Source of the DNA: Pseudomonas yamanorum
Lineage (GTDB): Bacteria; Pseudomonadota; Gammaproteobacteria; Pseudomonadales; Pseudomonadaceae
Assembly (NCBI RefSeq): GCF_013386765.1
Contig: NZ_JACARE010000032.1
Span: forward strand, 1 to 43,791
Length of the DNA stretch: 43,791 bases
Direction: 5' to 3'
The notes under the pieces are model-generated. The model saw nothing but the letters and a program-made list of their open reading frames with translations, had not been told where the DNA came from and ran no database searches. Of the stretch, positions 33,161 through 41,226 are shown piece by piece (the first letter of the stretch is position 1; the number at the start of each line of letters is the position of its first letter). The position numbers and the translations under genes were made by a program.

Positions 33161-33955
33161 TTACGCCTCGCTGGCAACCAGTTCCGGTTGTTTGCGGGTG
33201 GTGGTCGCCGACTTTTCCAACTGCATGCAGCGTTCCAGGAACAGGTACATGTAGTCGTAGCTCTTGCACACCGCCTGACGCAGCTCTACCTGCAGCTCCT
33301 TGGTCGGGTTCATGCCAGCCAGGGTGCAGATGATTTCCAGCGCTTCCCACGGATGGGCATCATCGTACTGGGCATGCATCTTCAGCCACTTCATGGCGCG
33401 CTTGCGGTCTTCCTCAGGGAAAGCCGCGGCATACACGCCAGTGGAACACACCACCGCAGACCACTCCCCAGTGGCCCCCTCGATGGCGTAGTTGGTGGCG
33501 GCAATCGCGACGATCAGCGAATCGGCCGAGCTGGTGTGCCAGCACCAATGGCTCAGTGCATGCAGCTCCGGCGGCACTTCCTGGGCCTGCAACTCTTCCA
33601 GGCTCACGCCATGGGCCCGGGCCCAATGTACCCAATAGTCGGCGTGGTTGAGTTCCACGCGAATATTGCGCATCAGCCAGCGGCGCGCCATGTCCTCCCC
33701 AGGATGGCGGGCAAATTTGGTCTTGGTGAGGTTCTGTGCCATGTACAACGCAAACTGTTCCACCACCGGCCAACCACCAATCAGGTAGTGGCGCATGGTC
33801 TTGGCGCTGAGCTTGTTATCGCGCATGCGCTGGTACAGTTCGTGTTCGACAACGCGGCGCTTGCTCTCGCTACAGGCCTGGATCAACTGTTGCGCCCAGG
33901 CGGGGTAACTCGAGGCTTCCATAAGCGGGCCGGTTCTGTTGAATGTGTCGATCAC
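33161..33955 (-). CDS. undA: UndA, 1-undecene synthase (non-haem iron fatty acid decarboxylase)
   Basis: This 264-residue TenA-fold protein matches UndA, which turns lauric acid into the volatile 1-undecene with loss of CO2 using iron and O2. Starting at GTG 33955 (AGGAG seven bases upstream) the iron ligands reported for UndA fall at the same numbers: Glu101 and His104 (RVELNHADYW), Glu159 (NYAIEGATGEW) and His194 (KMHAQYDDAH); Asp198 and His201 complete the H-x3-D-x2-H motif of haem-oxygenase-like diiron oxidases. The start MIDTFNRTGPLMEA also agrees with my memory of the Pf-5 enzyme (261 residues). It lies 46 bases after the rbdA-like gene and may share its transcript. A longer reading to 34072 has no support. 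Confidence 0.93.
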   Translation of the reverse strand: MIDTFNRTGPLMEASSYPAWAQQLIQACSESKRRVVEHELYQRMRDNKLSAKTMRHYLIGGWPVVEQFALYMAQNLTKTKFARHPGEDMARRWLMRNIRVELNHADYWVHWARAHGVSLEELQAQEVPPELHALSHWCWHTSSADSLIVAIAATNYAIEGATGEWSAVVCSTGVYAAAFPEEDRKRAMKWLKMHAQYDDAHPWEALEIICTLAGMNPTKELQVELRQAVCKSYDYMYLFLERCMQLEKSATTTRKQPELVASEA

Positions 33956-34001
33956 TGTCGGGCTCCTTTTGATGTGTGATATGTACAGACCAGCAAATGT
34001 T

Positions 34002-36464
34002 TCATCGGAACGTGCCAGGCGCCTTGAATAACAGAGGCTGCGGTCGCACAGGTCGACACTGCAAACTATCAAAGGTAAACAACTGCGGACGCTCGATCAG
34101 GTATCCCTGAGCGTAGTCGACCCCGATCTCAAGCAAGGCTTGTTCGATCTGGGGTGTCTCGACAAATTCGGCAATTGTGCGCTTACCCATGACATGACCG
34201 ATGTGATTGATCACTTCGACCATAGCGCGGTTAATCGGGTCGTCCAGCATATCCTTTACGAAACTTCCATCGATCTTCAAGAAGTCTACAGGTAAATGTT
34301 TAAGATATGCGAACGAGGACATCCCGGCGCAGAAGTCATCCAGGGAGAAATAGCACCCTAACTCTTTGAGCTCGTTGATAAAACGAATTGCACTGCCCAA
34401 ATTCGCGATAGCGCTGGTTTCTGTAATTTCAAAACAAATCATTTCTGGCGGGATGCCATAGGCGCTGAATTGCTCACGCAAAAACCCGAGAAAGTCTTCA
34501 TCGCCGATGGTAATGCCTGACAGATTGATCGCACACATGGCCATGGGCCGGCCCGGGCGCTCACGCATGCAGCCCGCGATGATCTTGAACACGTTCTCCA
34601 CCACCCAGCGGTCCAGGGAGGTCATCAACCCGTAACGTTCGGCCGCCGGAATAAAGCTGTTCGGCAGGATGATCCGCCCCGCCTCGTCATGCAGGCGCAG
34701 CAGGATTTCGATGTGCCCATCGCCATGTTCGGTGTGCCCCAGGGGCGCGATTTCCTGGGCATACAGGCAAAAACGGTTCTCTTCCAGGGCCATGTGCAGG
34801 CGCTGCACCCAGGCCATCTCGCCAAAGCGCAGGGACAATTCCGAGTCATCGGCGTGATACACCTGCACGCGGTTGCGGCCCTTTTCCTTGGCCATGTAGC
34901 ACGCCATGTCGGCGGCCCGCAACGAGGTCTCGAGGGTGGTCGGCGCCTGGGTGATGTGCACCAGGCCGATACTCACGGTGGTGACAAACGGCCGGCCCTT
35001 CCACACAAAATGCAGGCTCTGCACGGTATGGCGCAGGCTTTCAGCGATCTTTTCCGCCACCGGCGCCGGGCAGTTCTCCAGCAGGATGCCGAACTCGTCG
35101 CCGCCCAGCCGGGCCAGGGTGTCGCCTTCCCGCAGGTCGGACTGCAACAGCGCGCAGATATGCCGCAACAGCTCATCCCCCGCAGCATGCCCGCAGGTGT
35201 CGTTGACCAGTTTGAACTGGTCCAGGTCGAGGAACATCAAGGCGTGGCGCCCGGTTTGCTGGCGCCCGACGTTATGCAGCACCTGTTCCAGGCGGAACTC
35301 AAACTCACGGCGGTTGGCAAGGCCAGTCAAGGCGTCGTGGGTCGCCTGCCAGGACAGGTTGGCGATGTACTGGCGCTCCTGGGTCATGTCGTGCAGCACC
35401 AGCACCGCGCCGACGACTTTGCCGGCACTGCGGATTGGCGCGCCCACCAGGGTGACCGATACGGTGGTGCCATCCAGGCGCTGGATCAGCTTTGAATGCT
35501 CGCTGCCCCCACCGAGCTGGCCGCCCAGGATGCGTTCGATCAGGGTAAAGCCGTCGGCCTGGGCGTTTTCGTCCAGCAGGTTGAACAGCGCCGCCAGAGG
35601 CAGCCCCTGGGCCTGGGCGGCTTTCCAATGAGTCAGGGCTTCGGCGGCCGGGTTCATATAAGCAATGGCACCGTCGACGTCGGTGGTGATCACCCCGTCG
35701 CCAATCGACTCCAGGGTGATCTGCGCCCGCTCCTTCTCCAGTTGCAGGGCATCGGCGAACGCATGCCGCTGGGCCAGCAGCTTGTGGGTGCGCAACAGCG
35801 CCAGCACGATCAAGCCCAGCGCCGTGGTCAGGTTGGTCACCAGCAGCAGGCGCAGAATCACCCGCGAGCCTTCGCCCAAGGCATCGCTGAAGGCTTTTGC
35901 GGCCGGGGTCACGCCATCGTTGATGGCGAAGATCCGTTCCTTCCAGCGGTGCACGTCGCCGCTGCTGACCTGATTGACCAGGATCGCCCGGTGCATCTCC
36001 TGGGCCAGGTCGTCCAGCTGCACCAGATAGCCATCGCCCACCGTCCACAGCTCGATGGCTTTTTCCAGGTAACTGAAATGGCGAAAGTTGAGGTACAGCC
36101 AGATCAGGCTGGAAACGTCGTCACGGTGGTTGCCGCCCTTGAGGATGCCCAGGCGTGCGGCGGTCAGGTCCGGGGTCGGGCGGTCGAGGGCCACCCGCAG
36201 CTCATGCCCGCCCTGGGGCACGGCAATCGCGTTCTGGTATTTAAGGAAGGTGGCTTCGTCGCGGTTGTCGGCGTACAGCGTCAGGTAGAAGATCGCGTCT
36301 TTCTGGCCCTTGGACCACAGGCTCTCGCCCGCCACGTAGCCGCGCACCGCCGAGAGCACGTAGAGACTGACGCAGCCTAACAATGCCTGGAACAGTACAA
36401 CGGCGATAAAAGGCCACACGATGCCCAATAACCGAGGGGTTCCGAGAGTCTGCTTTTGCTTCAT
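34002..36464 (-). CDS. rbdA: RbdA-like PAS-GGDEF-EAL c-di-GMP protein
   Basis: An 820-residue membrane protein with both c-di-GMP-making and -degrading domains. Layout: membrane helix about 13-37, periplasmic sensor about 38-205, helix about 206-228, PAS about 245-365 (SIGDGVITTDVDGAIAYMNP), GGDEF with intact GGDEF at 454-458 and I-site REGD just before, EAL from about 575. In the EAL domain Glu586 (EILLR), ITETSA, SLDDFCAGMSSF and KIDGSF are kept, though the usual AEGVE and GKP motifs read AEFVE and ERP. P. aeruginosa RbdA (PA0861), a biofilm-dispersal phosphodiesterase with the same layout and neighbours, is the probable orthologue. Start has AAGGG in front. Confidence 0.85.
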   Translation of the reverse strand: MKQKQTLGTPRLLGIVWPFIAVVLFQALLGCVSLYVLSAVRGYVAGESLWSKGQKDAIFYLTLYADNRDEATFLKYQNAIAVPQGGHELRVALDRPTPDLTAARLGILKGGNHRDDVSSLIWLYLNFRHFSYLEKAIELWTVGDGYLVQLDDLAQEMHRAILVNQVSSGDVHRWKERIFAINDGVTPAAKAFSDALGEGSRVILRLLLVTNLTTALGLIVLALLRTHKLLAQRHAFADALQLEKERAQITLESIGDGVITTDVDGAIAYMNPAAEALTHWKAAQAQGLPLAALFNLLDENAQADGFTLIERILGGQLGGGSEHSKLIQRLDGTTVSVTLVGAPIRSAGKVVGAVLVLHDMTQERQYIANLSWQATHDALTGLANRREFEFRLEQVLHNVGRQQTGRHALMFLDLDQFKLVNDTCGHAAGDELLRHICALLQSDLREGDTLARLGGDEFGILLENCPAPVAEKIAESLRHTVQSLHFVWKGRPFVTTVSIGLVHITQAPTTLETSLRAADMACYMAKEKGRNRVQVYHADDSELSLRFGEMAWVQRLHMALEENRFCLYAQEIAPLGHTEHGDGHIEILLRLHDEAGRIILPNSFIPAAERYGLMTSLDRWVVENVFKIIAGCMRERPGRPMAMCAINLSGITIGDEDFLGFLREQFSAYGIPPEMICFEITETSAIANLGSAIRFINELKELGCYFSLDDFCAGMSSFAYLKHLPVDFLKIDGSFVKDMLDDPINRAMVEVINHIGHVMGKRTIAEFVETPQIEQALLEIGVDYAQGYLIERPQLFTFDSLQCRPVRPQPLLFKAPGTFR

Positions 36465-36539
36465 GAGGTCCCTTGCACATGCACAACTAAAATACGCACG
36501 CGAGTGAAAACCGCTCCTGATAGCTCAGCGTAGGCTAAA

Positions 36540-38360
36540 TCACCGCACTTGTTGCAAGTGTCCGTAAAGTTTGGCGTACAGGCCACCGTCGGCAATCAAC
36601 TGCTGATGGTCGCCATCTTCGGCAATATGCCCGCCATCAAACACCAGTACCCGATCCGCCTGTTTCACCGCCGACAGCCTGTGGGCGATGATCAAGGTGG
36701 TCCGGCCACTGAGAAACCGCGCCAGCGCCTGATGCAGGTTGTATTCGGTCGCCGCATCCAGGGCCGAGGTGGCTTCGTCGAGTATGACCACTTTCGGCTC
36801 CGCCAGTACCATCCGCGCAATGGCCAGGCGCTGGCGCTGCCCACCGGAAAAACGCACGCCGGAGCGCCCGACCACACTGTCCAGGCCCAGCGGCAGTGCC
36901 TTGACGGTCGCATCCAGCTGGGCAATTTCCAGCGCCTGCCAGCACGCCTGGTCACTGCGTTCGCGGCCCATGGTCAGGTTGGCGCGCACCGTATCGTTGA
37001 ACAGCGCCGGGTGTTGCAGCACCACGGAGACATTCTCGCGAATCGTCTCCAGGCCGATTTCCTGCTGGGTCAAACCACCGAAACGGATACTGCCGGCCTG
37101 GGGCGTATACAGCCCCAGCAACAGTTGCACCAGGGTACTTTTGCCGCCGCCGCTGGCGCCGACAATCGCGACTTTTTCACCCGGGGCAATGTTCAGGTTC
37201 AGTTGGTCGAGCACCAACTCTTCGCCATAACCGAAGTTCAGGCCGCGCACCTCGATGCCGACGGTCTCACGCCCGGTAAACGGATCGGCACCGCCGGCGT
37301 ATTGCGGTTCGTCGGCGCGGGCCAGCAGTTCGTTGATCCGCGTCAGCGCCCCGCCCGCCGCGTAGTAGGCGTATTGCAGGTTCAGCAGTTGCTCCACCGG
37401 GCTGATCATGAACCACAGGTAACTGAACACCGCGAGCATCTGGCCGATGGACAGGTCGGAAAACAGCACCGTGAGCATCGCCGCCGCACGGAAGATGTCG
37501 ATGCCGAACTGGAACAGCAAGCCACTGGCGCGGCTGGAGGCGTCGCTTTTCCACTGGGAATTGACCGCAAAGTCCCGCACTTCCTGGGCGCGCTGGCCCA
37601 GGCGCCCGAGGAAAAAGCCCTGGCGGTTGCCGGCGCGCACTTCCTGGATCGCATCGAGGGTTTCGGTGAGGGCCTGGGTAAACCGCGAGGTGCTGTCGTT
37701 TTCCAGTTTCTTCAGGTGCTTGACCCGCTTGCCCAACTGCACCGTGAAGTAAATCACCAGCGGGTTGAACAGCAGGATCAACAGCGCCAGCTTCCAGTGC
37801 ATCCACATCAGGATGCCGGAGGTGCCCACCAGGGTCAGCATCGCCACCAGGAAACGGCTGAGGGTCTCGCCGACGAATTTGTCTACCGTGTCCAGGTCGG
37901 TGACCAGATGCGTGGTCACCGTGCCGCTGCCCAGGCTTTCATATTCACTGAGGGAAATACGCTTGAGGCGCTCGATCAGCCGCACCCGAATCCGATAGAC
38001 GATGTCCTTGGCCAGCCGCGCAAACAACCGCGCCTGCAACACGTTGAACACCAGGGCACCGCAACGCAGGAGCAAGGTCACCAGCAGCATCAGGCCGATA
38101 TAACCGGCAGCCTTCTGCCAACCCAGGGGCAGCGCGTGGTTCATGACTTTCAGCGCCGCGTCGCCATGGCCCAGCAGCACTTCGTCCACCAGCAACGGCA
38201 ACAGCAACGGAATCGGCACGCTGCACAGGGTCGCCAGCACGGCAACGCCGTTGGCGATCCACAGGGATTTCTTGTGACGCAGGGCCAGGCGGCGGACTTC
38301 CGCCCAGGTCAGCCGGTCGACGCGCTTGGGTTGTTCAACGGGATCGGGCTGATCATGCAC
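36540..38360 (-). CDS. ABC exporter, fused permease and ATPase (MsbA-like half-transporter)
   Basis: A 606-residue type IV ABC exporter subunit that works as a homodimer or with a partner. Six membrane helices in about residues 30-330 precede the nucleotide-binding domain: Walker A GASGGGKST at 401-409, signature FSGGQRQR, Walker B VVILDEATSALD and the switch His in IIAHRLS. The family includes lipid A and drug exporters; no substrate clue is visible. It corresponds in position to PA0860 of P. aeruginosa, next to rbdA. Its start overlaps the end of the DsbA-like gene by eight bases, so the two are co-translated. Confidence 0.92.
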   Translation of the reverse strand: MHDQPDPVEQPKRVDRLTWAEVRRLALRHKKSLWIANGVAVLATLCSVPIPLLLPLLVDEVLLGHGDAALKVMNHALPLGWQKAAGYIGLMLLVTLLLRCGALVFNVLQARLFARLAKDIVYRIRVRLIERLKRISLSEYESLGSGTVTTHLVTDLDTVDKFVGETLSRFLVAMLTLVGTSGILMWMHWKLALLILLFNPLVIYFTVQLGKRVKHLKKLENDSTSRFTQALTETLDAIQEVRAGNRQGFFLGRLGQRAQEVRDFAVNSQWKSDASSRASGLLFQFGIDIFRAAAMLTVLFSDLSIGQMLAVFSYLWFMISPVEQLLNLQYAYYAAGGALTRINELLARADEPQYAGGADPFTGRETVGIEVRGLNFGYGEELVLDQLNLNIAPGEKVAIVGASGGGKSTLVQLLLGLYTPQAGSIRFGGLTQQEIGLETIRENVSVVLQHPALFNDTVRANLTMGRERSDQACWQALEIAQLDATVKALPLGLDSVVGRSGVRFSGGQRQRLAIARMVLAEPKVVILDEATSALDAATEYNLHQALARFLSGRTTLIIAHRLSAVKQADRVLVFDGGHIAEDGDHQQLIADGGLYAKLYGHLQQVR

Positions 38361-38988
38361 AGGCAGCTCGCTCCAGCCAGCGACTCAACAGCGGCGCCAA
38401 TTCGGACAGCGGCTGATAGCCGTTGGTGAGTAACGCCAGTTGCCCGTTGCGCTCGGCCAGCAAGGTCGGAAAGCCGGCGATGCCCAGATCCTGGACCCAG
38501 GTGAAATCCGCCGCGGTGGCCGCATGCTGATCGGCCCGGTCGAAGGCTTCGGCGAACTCGATACGCGGCACGCCGGCCGTCTCGGCCAACTCCACCAGCA
38601 CATCGGCGCGGGTCACGTCGCGACCCTCGACGTAAAATGCGTGCTGGATCAGGCCCAGCAGTTTCCACGCGCAATCCGGCGCCAGGCTGCGGGCGGTGAC
38701 CACGGCACGGCAAGCCGGCTCGGTGTCGTAGACAAACCCTTCAGGCAACGCACCTTCGACCTTGAACGGCTGGCCGGTGGCGTCGGTGACGGCCTGCCAA
38801 TGCTCGAGAATGTAGCGCCGGGTGGTCGGCTCCAGCGCCGCACCACTGCCGGTGCGCAAACCGCCCACCACCAGGTGCAGTTCCACGCCTGCAGCCTGGG
38901 CCTGCTCAACCAGCGCCTTGGCCACCGGGGCAAAACCCCAGCACCAGGAGCACATCGGATCCATTACATAGAGCAGGCGCGCGGACAT
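38353..38988 (-). CDS. DsbA/FrnE-family thioredoxin-fold protein
   Basis: A 211-residue cytosolic protein of the DsbA-like/FrnE family with active-site CSWC at residues 13-16 (MDPMCSWCWGF) and a helical insertion domain; the late cis-Pro loop is in GIAGFPTLLA. No signal peptide, so it is not the periplasmic DsbA; such proteins act as disulphide or thiol oxidoreductases or isomerases of uncertain partner. Three bases separate it from trhO upstream and it overlaps the ABC exporter gene downstream, an operon order that I recall from P. aeruginosa as well. Confidence 0.9.
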   Translation of the reverse strand: MSARLLYVMDPMCSWCWGFAPVAKALVEQAQAAGVELHLVVGGLRTGSGAALEPTTRRYILEHWQAVTDATGQPFKVEGALPEGFVYDTEPACRAVVTARSLAPDCAWKLLGLIQHAFYVEGRDVTRADVLVELAETAGVPRIEFAEAFDRADQHAATAADFTWVQDLGIAGFPTLLAERNGQLALLTNGYQPLSELAPLLSRWLERAACA

Positions 38989-38991
38989 GGC

Positions 38992-39936
38992 TCAGGCCTC
39001 GGAGGATGGAGATTGCTTGTAGTTGTAGCCAATCGGGTGCGGCATATTGCGGGCCTTGGCCAGTTCAATCTGCTTCTGGCGGTCGATCGCGCTGCGACGG
39101 GTCTTCTCTGAAAGCTTATCCCAGCAATGCGGGCAACTGATGCCAGCCACATAGTGTTCGGATGCACGGTCTTCTACGCTGACCGGTGTGCGGCAGGCAT
39201 GACATTGATCGTAGTCGCCTTCGCTCAGGTCGTGGCGCACGGTGACGCGATTGTCGAACACAAAGCAGTCGCCTTGCCACTTGGTTTCTTCCTGCGGCAC
39301 CTCTTCGAGGTACTTCAGGATGCCGCCCTTGAGGTGATACACCTCGTCGAAACCCTCGCTGAGCATATAGCTCGAAGCTTTTTCGCAACGAATGCCGCCG
39401 GTGCAGAACATGGCGACTTTCTTGTGTTTGGCCGGGTCGAAGTTGGCTTTGATGTAGTCGGGAAATTCGCGGAAGCTGGTGGTCTTCGGGTCGATCGCGC
39501 CTTCAAAGGTGCCGATGGACACTTCGTAGTCGTTGCGGGTATCGATCAGCAGCACTTCAGGGTCGCTGATCAGCGCATTCCAGTCCTGCGGGTTAACGTA
39601 GGTGCCGACTTTCTTGTTGGGGTCGACGCCTTCGACGCCCAGGGTCACGATCTCTTTCTTGAGCTTGACCTTGGTGCGGTAAAACGGCTGCTCATCGCAG
39701 TACGACTCTTTGTGGTCGATGTCGTCCATGCGCGGGTCGTTCTTGAGCCAGGCCATTAGGCCATCAATGCCTTCGCGGCTGCCGGAAACGGTGCCGTTGA
39801 TGCCTTCTTCGGCGATCAGCAAGGTGCCTTTGATGCCGTTGTCGACCATCGCCTGCAGCAGTGGCTCGCGCAGGGCGACGTAATCTTCGAGGGTGACGAA
39901 CTTATACAGTGCCGCCACGACAATCGGTTGAGTCAT
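38992..39936 (-). CDS. trhO: tRNA uridine(34) hydroxylase TrhO (YceA), rhodanese family
   Basis: A 314-residue enzyme of the TrhO/YceA family, which makes 5-hydroxyuridine at position 34 of tRNAs with O2 (prephenate-independent route). The N-terminal domain is followed by a rhodanese domain whose loop FCTGGIRCEKAS contains the conserved Cys178; the C-terminal part has paired cysteines (CHACRTPV and SCPHCW) that look like a zinc site, typical of the longer proteobacterial form. AGAGA stands before the ATG. It leads the trhO - dsbA-like - ABC unit. Confidence 0.93.
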   Translation of the reverse strand: MTQPIVVAALYKFVTLEDYVALREPLLQAMVDNGIKGTLLIAEEGINGTVSGSREGIDGLMAWLKNDPRMDDIDHKESYCDEQPFYRTKVKLKKEIVTLGVEGVDPNKKVGTYVNPQDWNALISDPEVLLIDTRNDYEVSIGTFEGAIDPKTTSFREFPDYIKANFDPAKHKKVAMFCTGGIRCEKASSYMLSEGFDEVYHLKGGILKYLEEVPQEETKWQGDCFVFDNRVTVRHDLSEGDYDQCHACRTPVSVEDRASEHYVAGISCPHCWDKLSEKTRRSAIDRQKQIELAKARNMPHPIGYNYKQSPSSEA

Positions 39937-39983
39937 GGGTGTTCTCTCCAGGTGGCTACCCTCGTAAAGGGTGAACCGGATGC

Positions 39984-40013
39984 AAAAAAAACGCGCCGAC
40001 TGTGCGGCGCGTT
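39984..40013 (-). terminator. Rho-independent terminator (minus strand)
   Basis: AACGCGCCG and CGGCGCGTT form a perfect 9-bp stem around a six-base loop; read on the minus strand it is followed by a run of T (the A-run 39984-39990). It ends transcripts coming from bolA, before trhO. Confidence 0.88.
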
Positions 40014-40061
40014 GCGGATTCTAACAAAAATGGCGACGATTATGGACCGCCTCTTTTTTAC

Positions 40062-40193
40062 TGTGGCGAGGGAGCTTGCTCCCGCTGGGCTGCGAAGCGG
40101 CCCCAACAAGGCAGTTGCAACCTTTCAGAAAGATCGCGGTGATTGGCGCAAGGGCTGCTGCGCAGCCCGGCGGGAGCAAGCTCCCTCACCACA
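40062..40193. repeat. Pair of inverted REP elements
   Basis: Two REP-type units face each other: 40062-40105, with GGCGAGGGAGCTTGCTCCC, and 40152-40193, with GGGAGCAAGCTCCCTCACC. About 46 bases of unrelated sequence lie between. They fill the space between bolA and its terminator; no gene is present in 40014-40214. Confidence 0.88.
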
Positions 40194-40214
40194 TCAAGCC
40201 AATGTGCCACAGTG

Positions 40215-40502
40215 TCAGTGACCGCCGGCGCAGGTCGGCGAGGCCGGGGCTGCGTCGATTTTCGCCCATTCTTCGGGCGTGTAGGTATGCAGCGCCAACG
40301 CATGGAATTCGCTCATCAGGTCACCCAGGGTGGCGTAGACCTTCTGGTGGCGCTTGACGCGATTGAGCCCCTCGAACTGCTGGCTGACCAGCACGGCCTT
40401 GAAGTGGGTCTGCAACCCACGGCTGTGCATATGGCTTTCATCCAGCACGCTCAAGTGTTCCGGGCTCAGGGCGACGAGTGCCGATTCGATACGCTGTTGC
40501 AT
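40215..40502 (-). CDS. bolA: BolA family protein
   Basis: A 95-residue BolA-type protein. The fold's signature is in the segment HMHSRGLQTHFKAVLVSQQF and RVKRHQKVYATLGDLM, with the conserved His of the beta-turn region and the C-terminal HALALHTYTPEEW. BolA proteins bind DNA and pair with monothiol glutaredoxins in iron-sulphur handling; they influence morphology and biofilm in gamma-proteobacteria. ATG 40502 has AGGA six bases before it; ATG 40508 touches that site. It lies 12 bases after the DUF2059 gene. Confidence 0.92.
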   Translation of the reverse strand: MQQRIESALVALSPEHLSVLDESHMHSRGLQTHFKAVLVSQQFEGLNRVKRHQKVYATLGDLMSEFHALALHTYTPEEWAKIDAAPASPTCAGGH

Positions 40503-40514
40503 GGTCATTCCTGT

Positions 40515-41033
40515 TTACTTCTTCTTGGCCGGGGCTGGGGCTTTTGGCGTCAGCTCGTTGGTCATGTCTTCCAGCAGCTTGTTCACCACAGGTACCGCGC
40601 TTTCCAGCTTGGCCTGGGTCATCTGGGCCGATTGCTGGGTCAGCTGAGGCATTTTCTCCAGGACTTTCTTGCCCAGTGGCGACTGGTAGAACGCAACCAG
40701 GTCCTTGAGCTCGGATTCGCTGAAGTTGTCGGTGTAGAGCTTGATCATGTCCGGCTTGAGCTTGTTCCAGCCGATGGCCTGGTCCAGGGCGGTGTTGGCC
40801 TTGGCCTGGTAGGTGTCCAGGACGGTTTGCTTGGAAGCCGGCGCCTTGGTCTGTTCGAAACGCTGGGCGAACATTTGCTGCACTTGCATGTACACCGGGG
40901 TACCCAGCTTGTCGGCATGGGCCAGGGTAAGGAAGGCTTCGGCACTGGCGTTGTGGCTGGCGGTATCGGCAAAAACCTGGCCGCTGGCACATACCAGAGC
41001 AACCGCGGTACAGATGGCACGAAGACGAGTCAT
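40515..41033 (-). CDS. Exported DUF2059 protein
   Basis: A 172-residue protein with a Sec signal peptide (about residues 1-22, ending QVFA) and a mostly helical DUF2059 domain (SESELKDLVAFYQSPLGKKV is the diagnostic stretch). The tail is lysine- and proline-rich (KAPAPAKKK). The function is unknown; it is probably periplasmic. It is upstream of bolA, 12 bases apart, as I recall for PA0856-PA0857. GGAAA lies before the ATG. Confidence 0.88.
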   Translation of the reverse strand: MTRLRAICTAVALVCASGQVFADTASHNASAEAFLTLAHADKLGTPVYMQVQQMFAQRFEQTKAPASKQTVLDTYQAKANTALDQAIGWNKLKPDMIKLYTDNFSESELKDLVAFYQSPLGKKVLEKMPQLTQQSAQMTQAKLESAVPVVNKLLEDMTNELTPKAPAPAKKK

Positions 41034-41226
41034 CGAGTTTCCTTTTCTAGCAGGCGAGGTAAGACCCCAAGGGCGCCCATTCTGCGCCTAAAAAACGCCG
41101 CGGCTCAACCCCACGCCTTATGGGGCCTGGTTTTGCGGGGCTTAATCCGATGAAAAGTCTTTTAAGGGAACCCCCAGGGACGATCAAGGCCTAAACTGCG
41201 CAAACGAACCTGAAGGAGTGTGCCCG

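Noticed and set aside
36549..38429. A 626-codon plus-strand frame opposite the ABC exporter gene.
   Set aside because: The minus-strand gene has complete Walker A, signature and Walker B motifs; the plus-strand frame is a compositional shadow with Gln/His-rich sequence.
41034..41226. A Fur box before fumC.
   Set aside because: No stretch resembles the GATAATGATAATCATTATC consensus; iron control of this fumC is not supported by the sequence.
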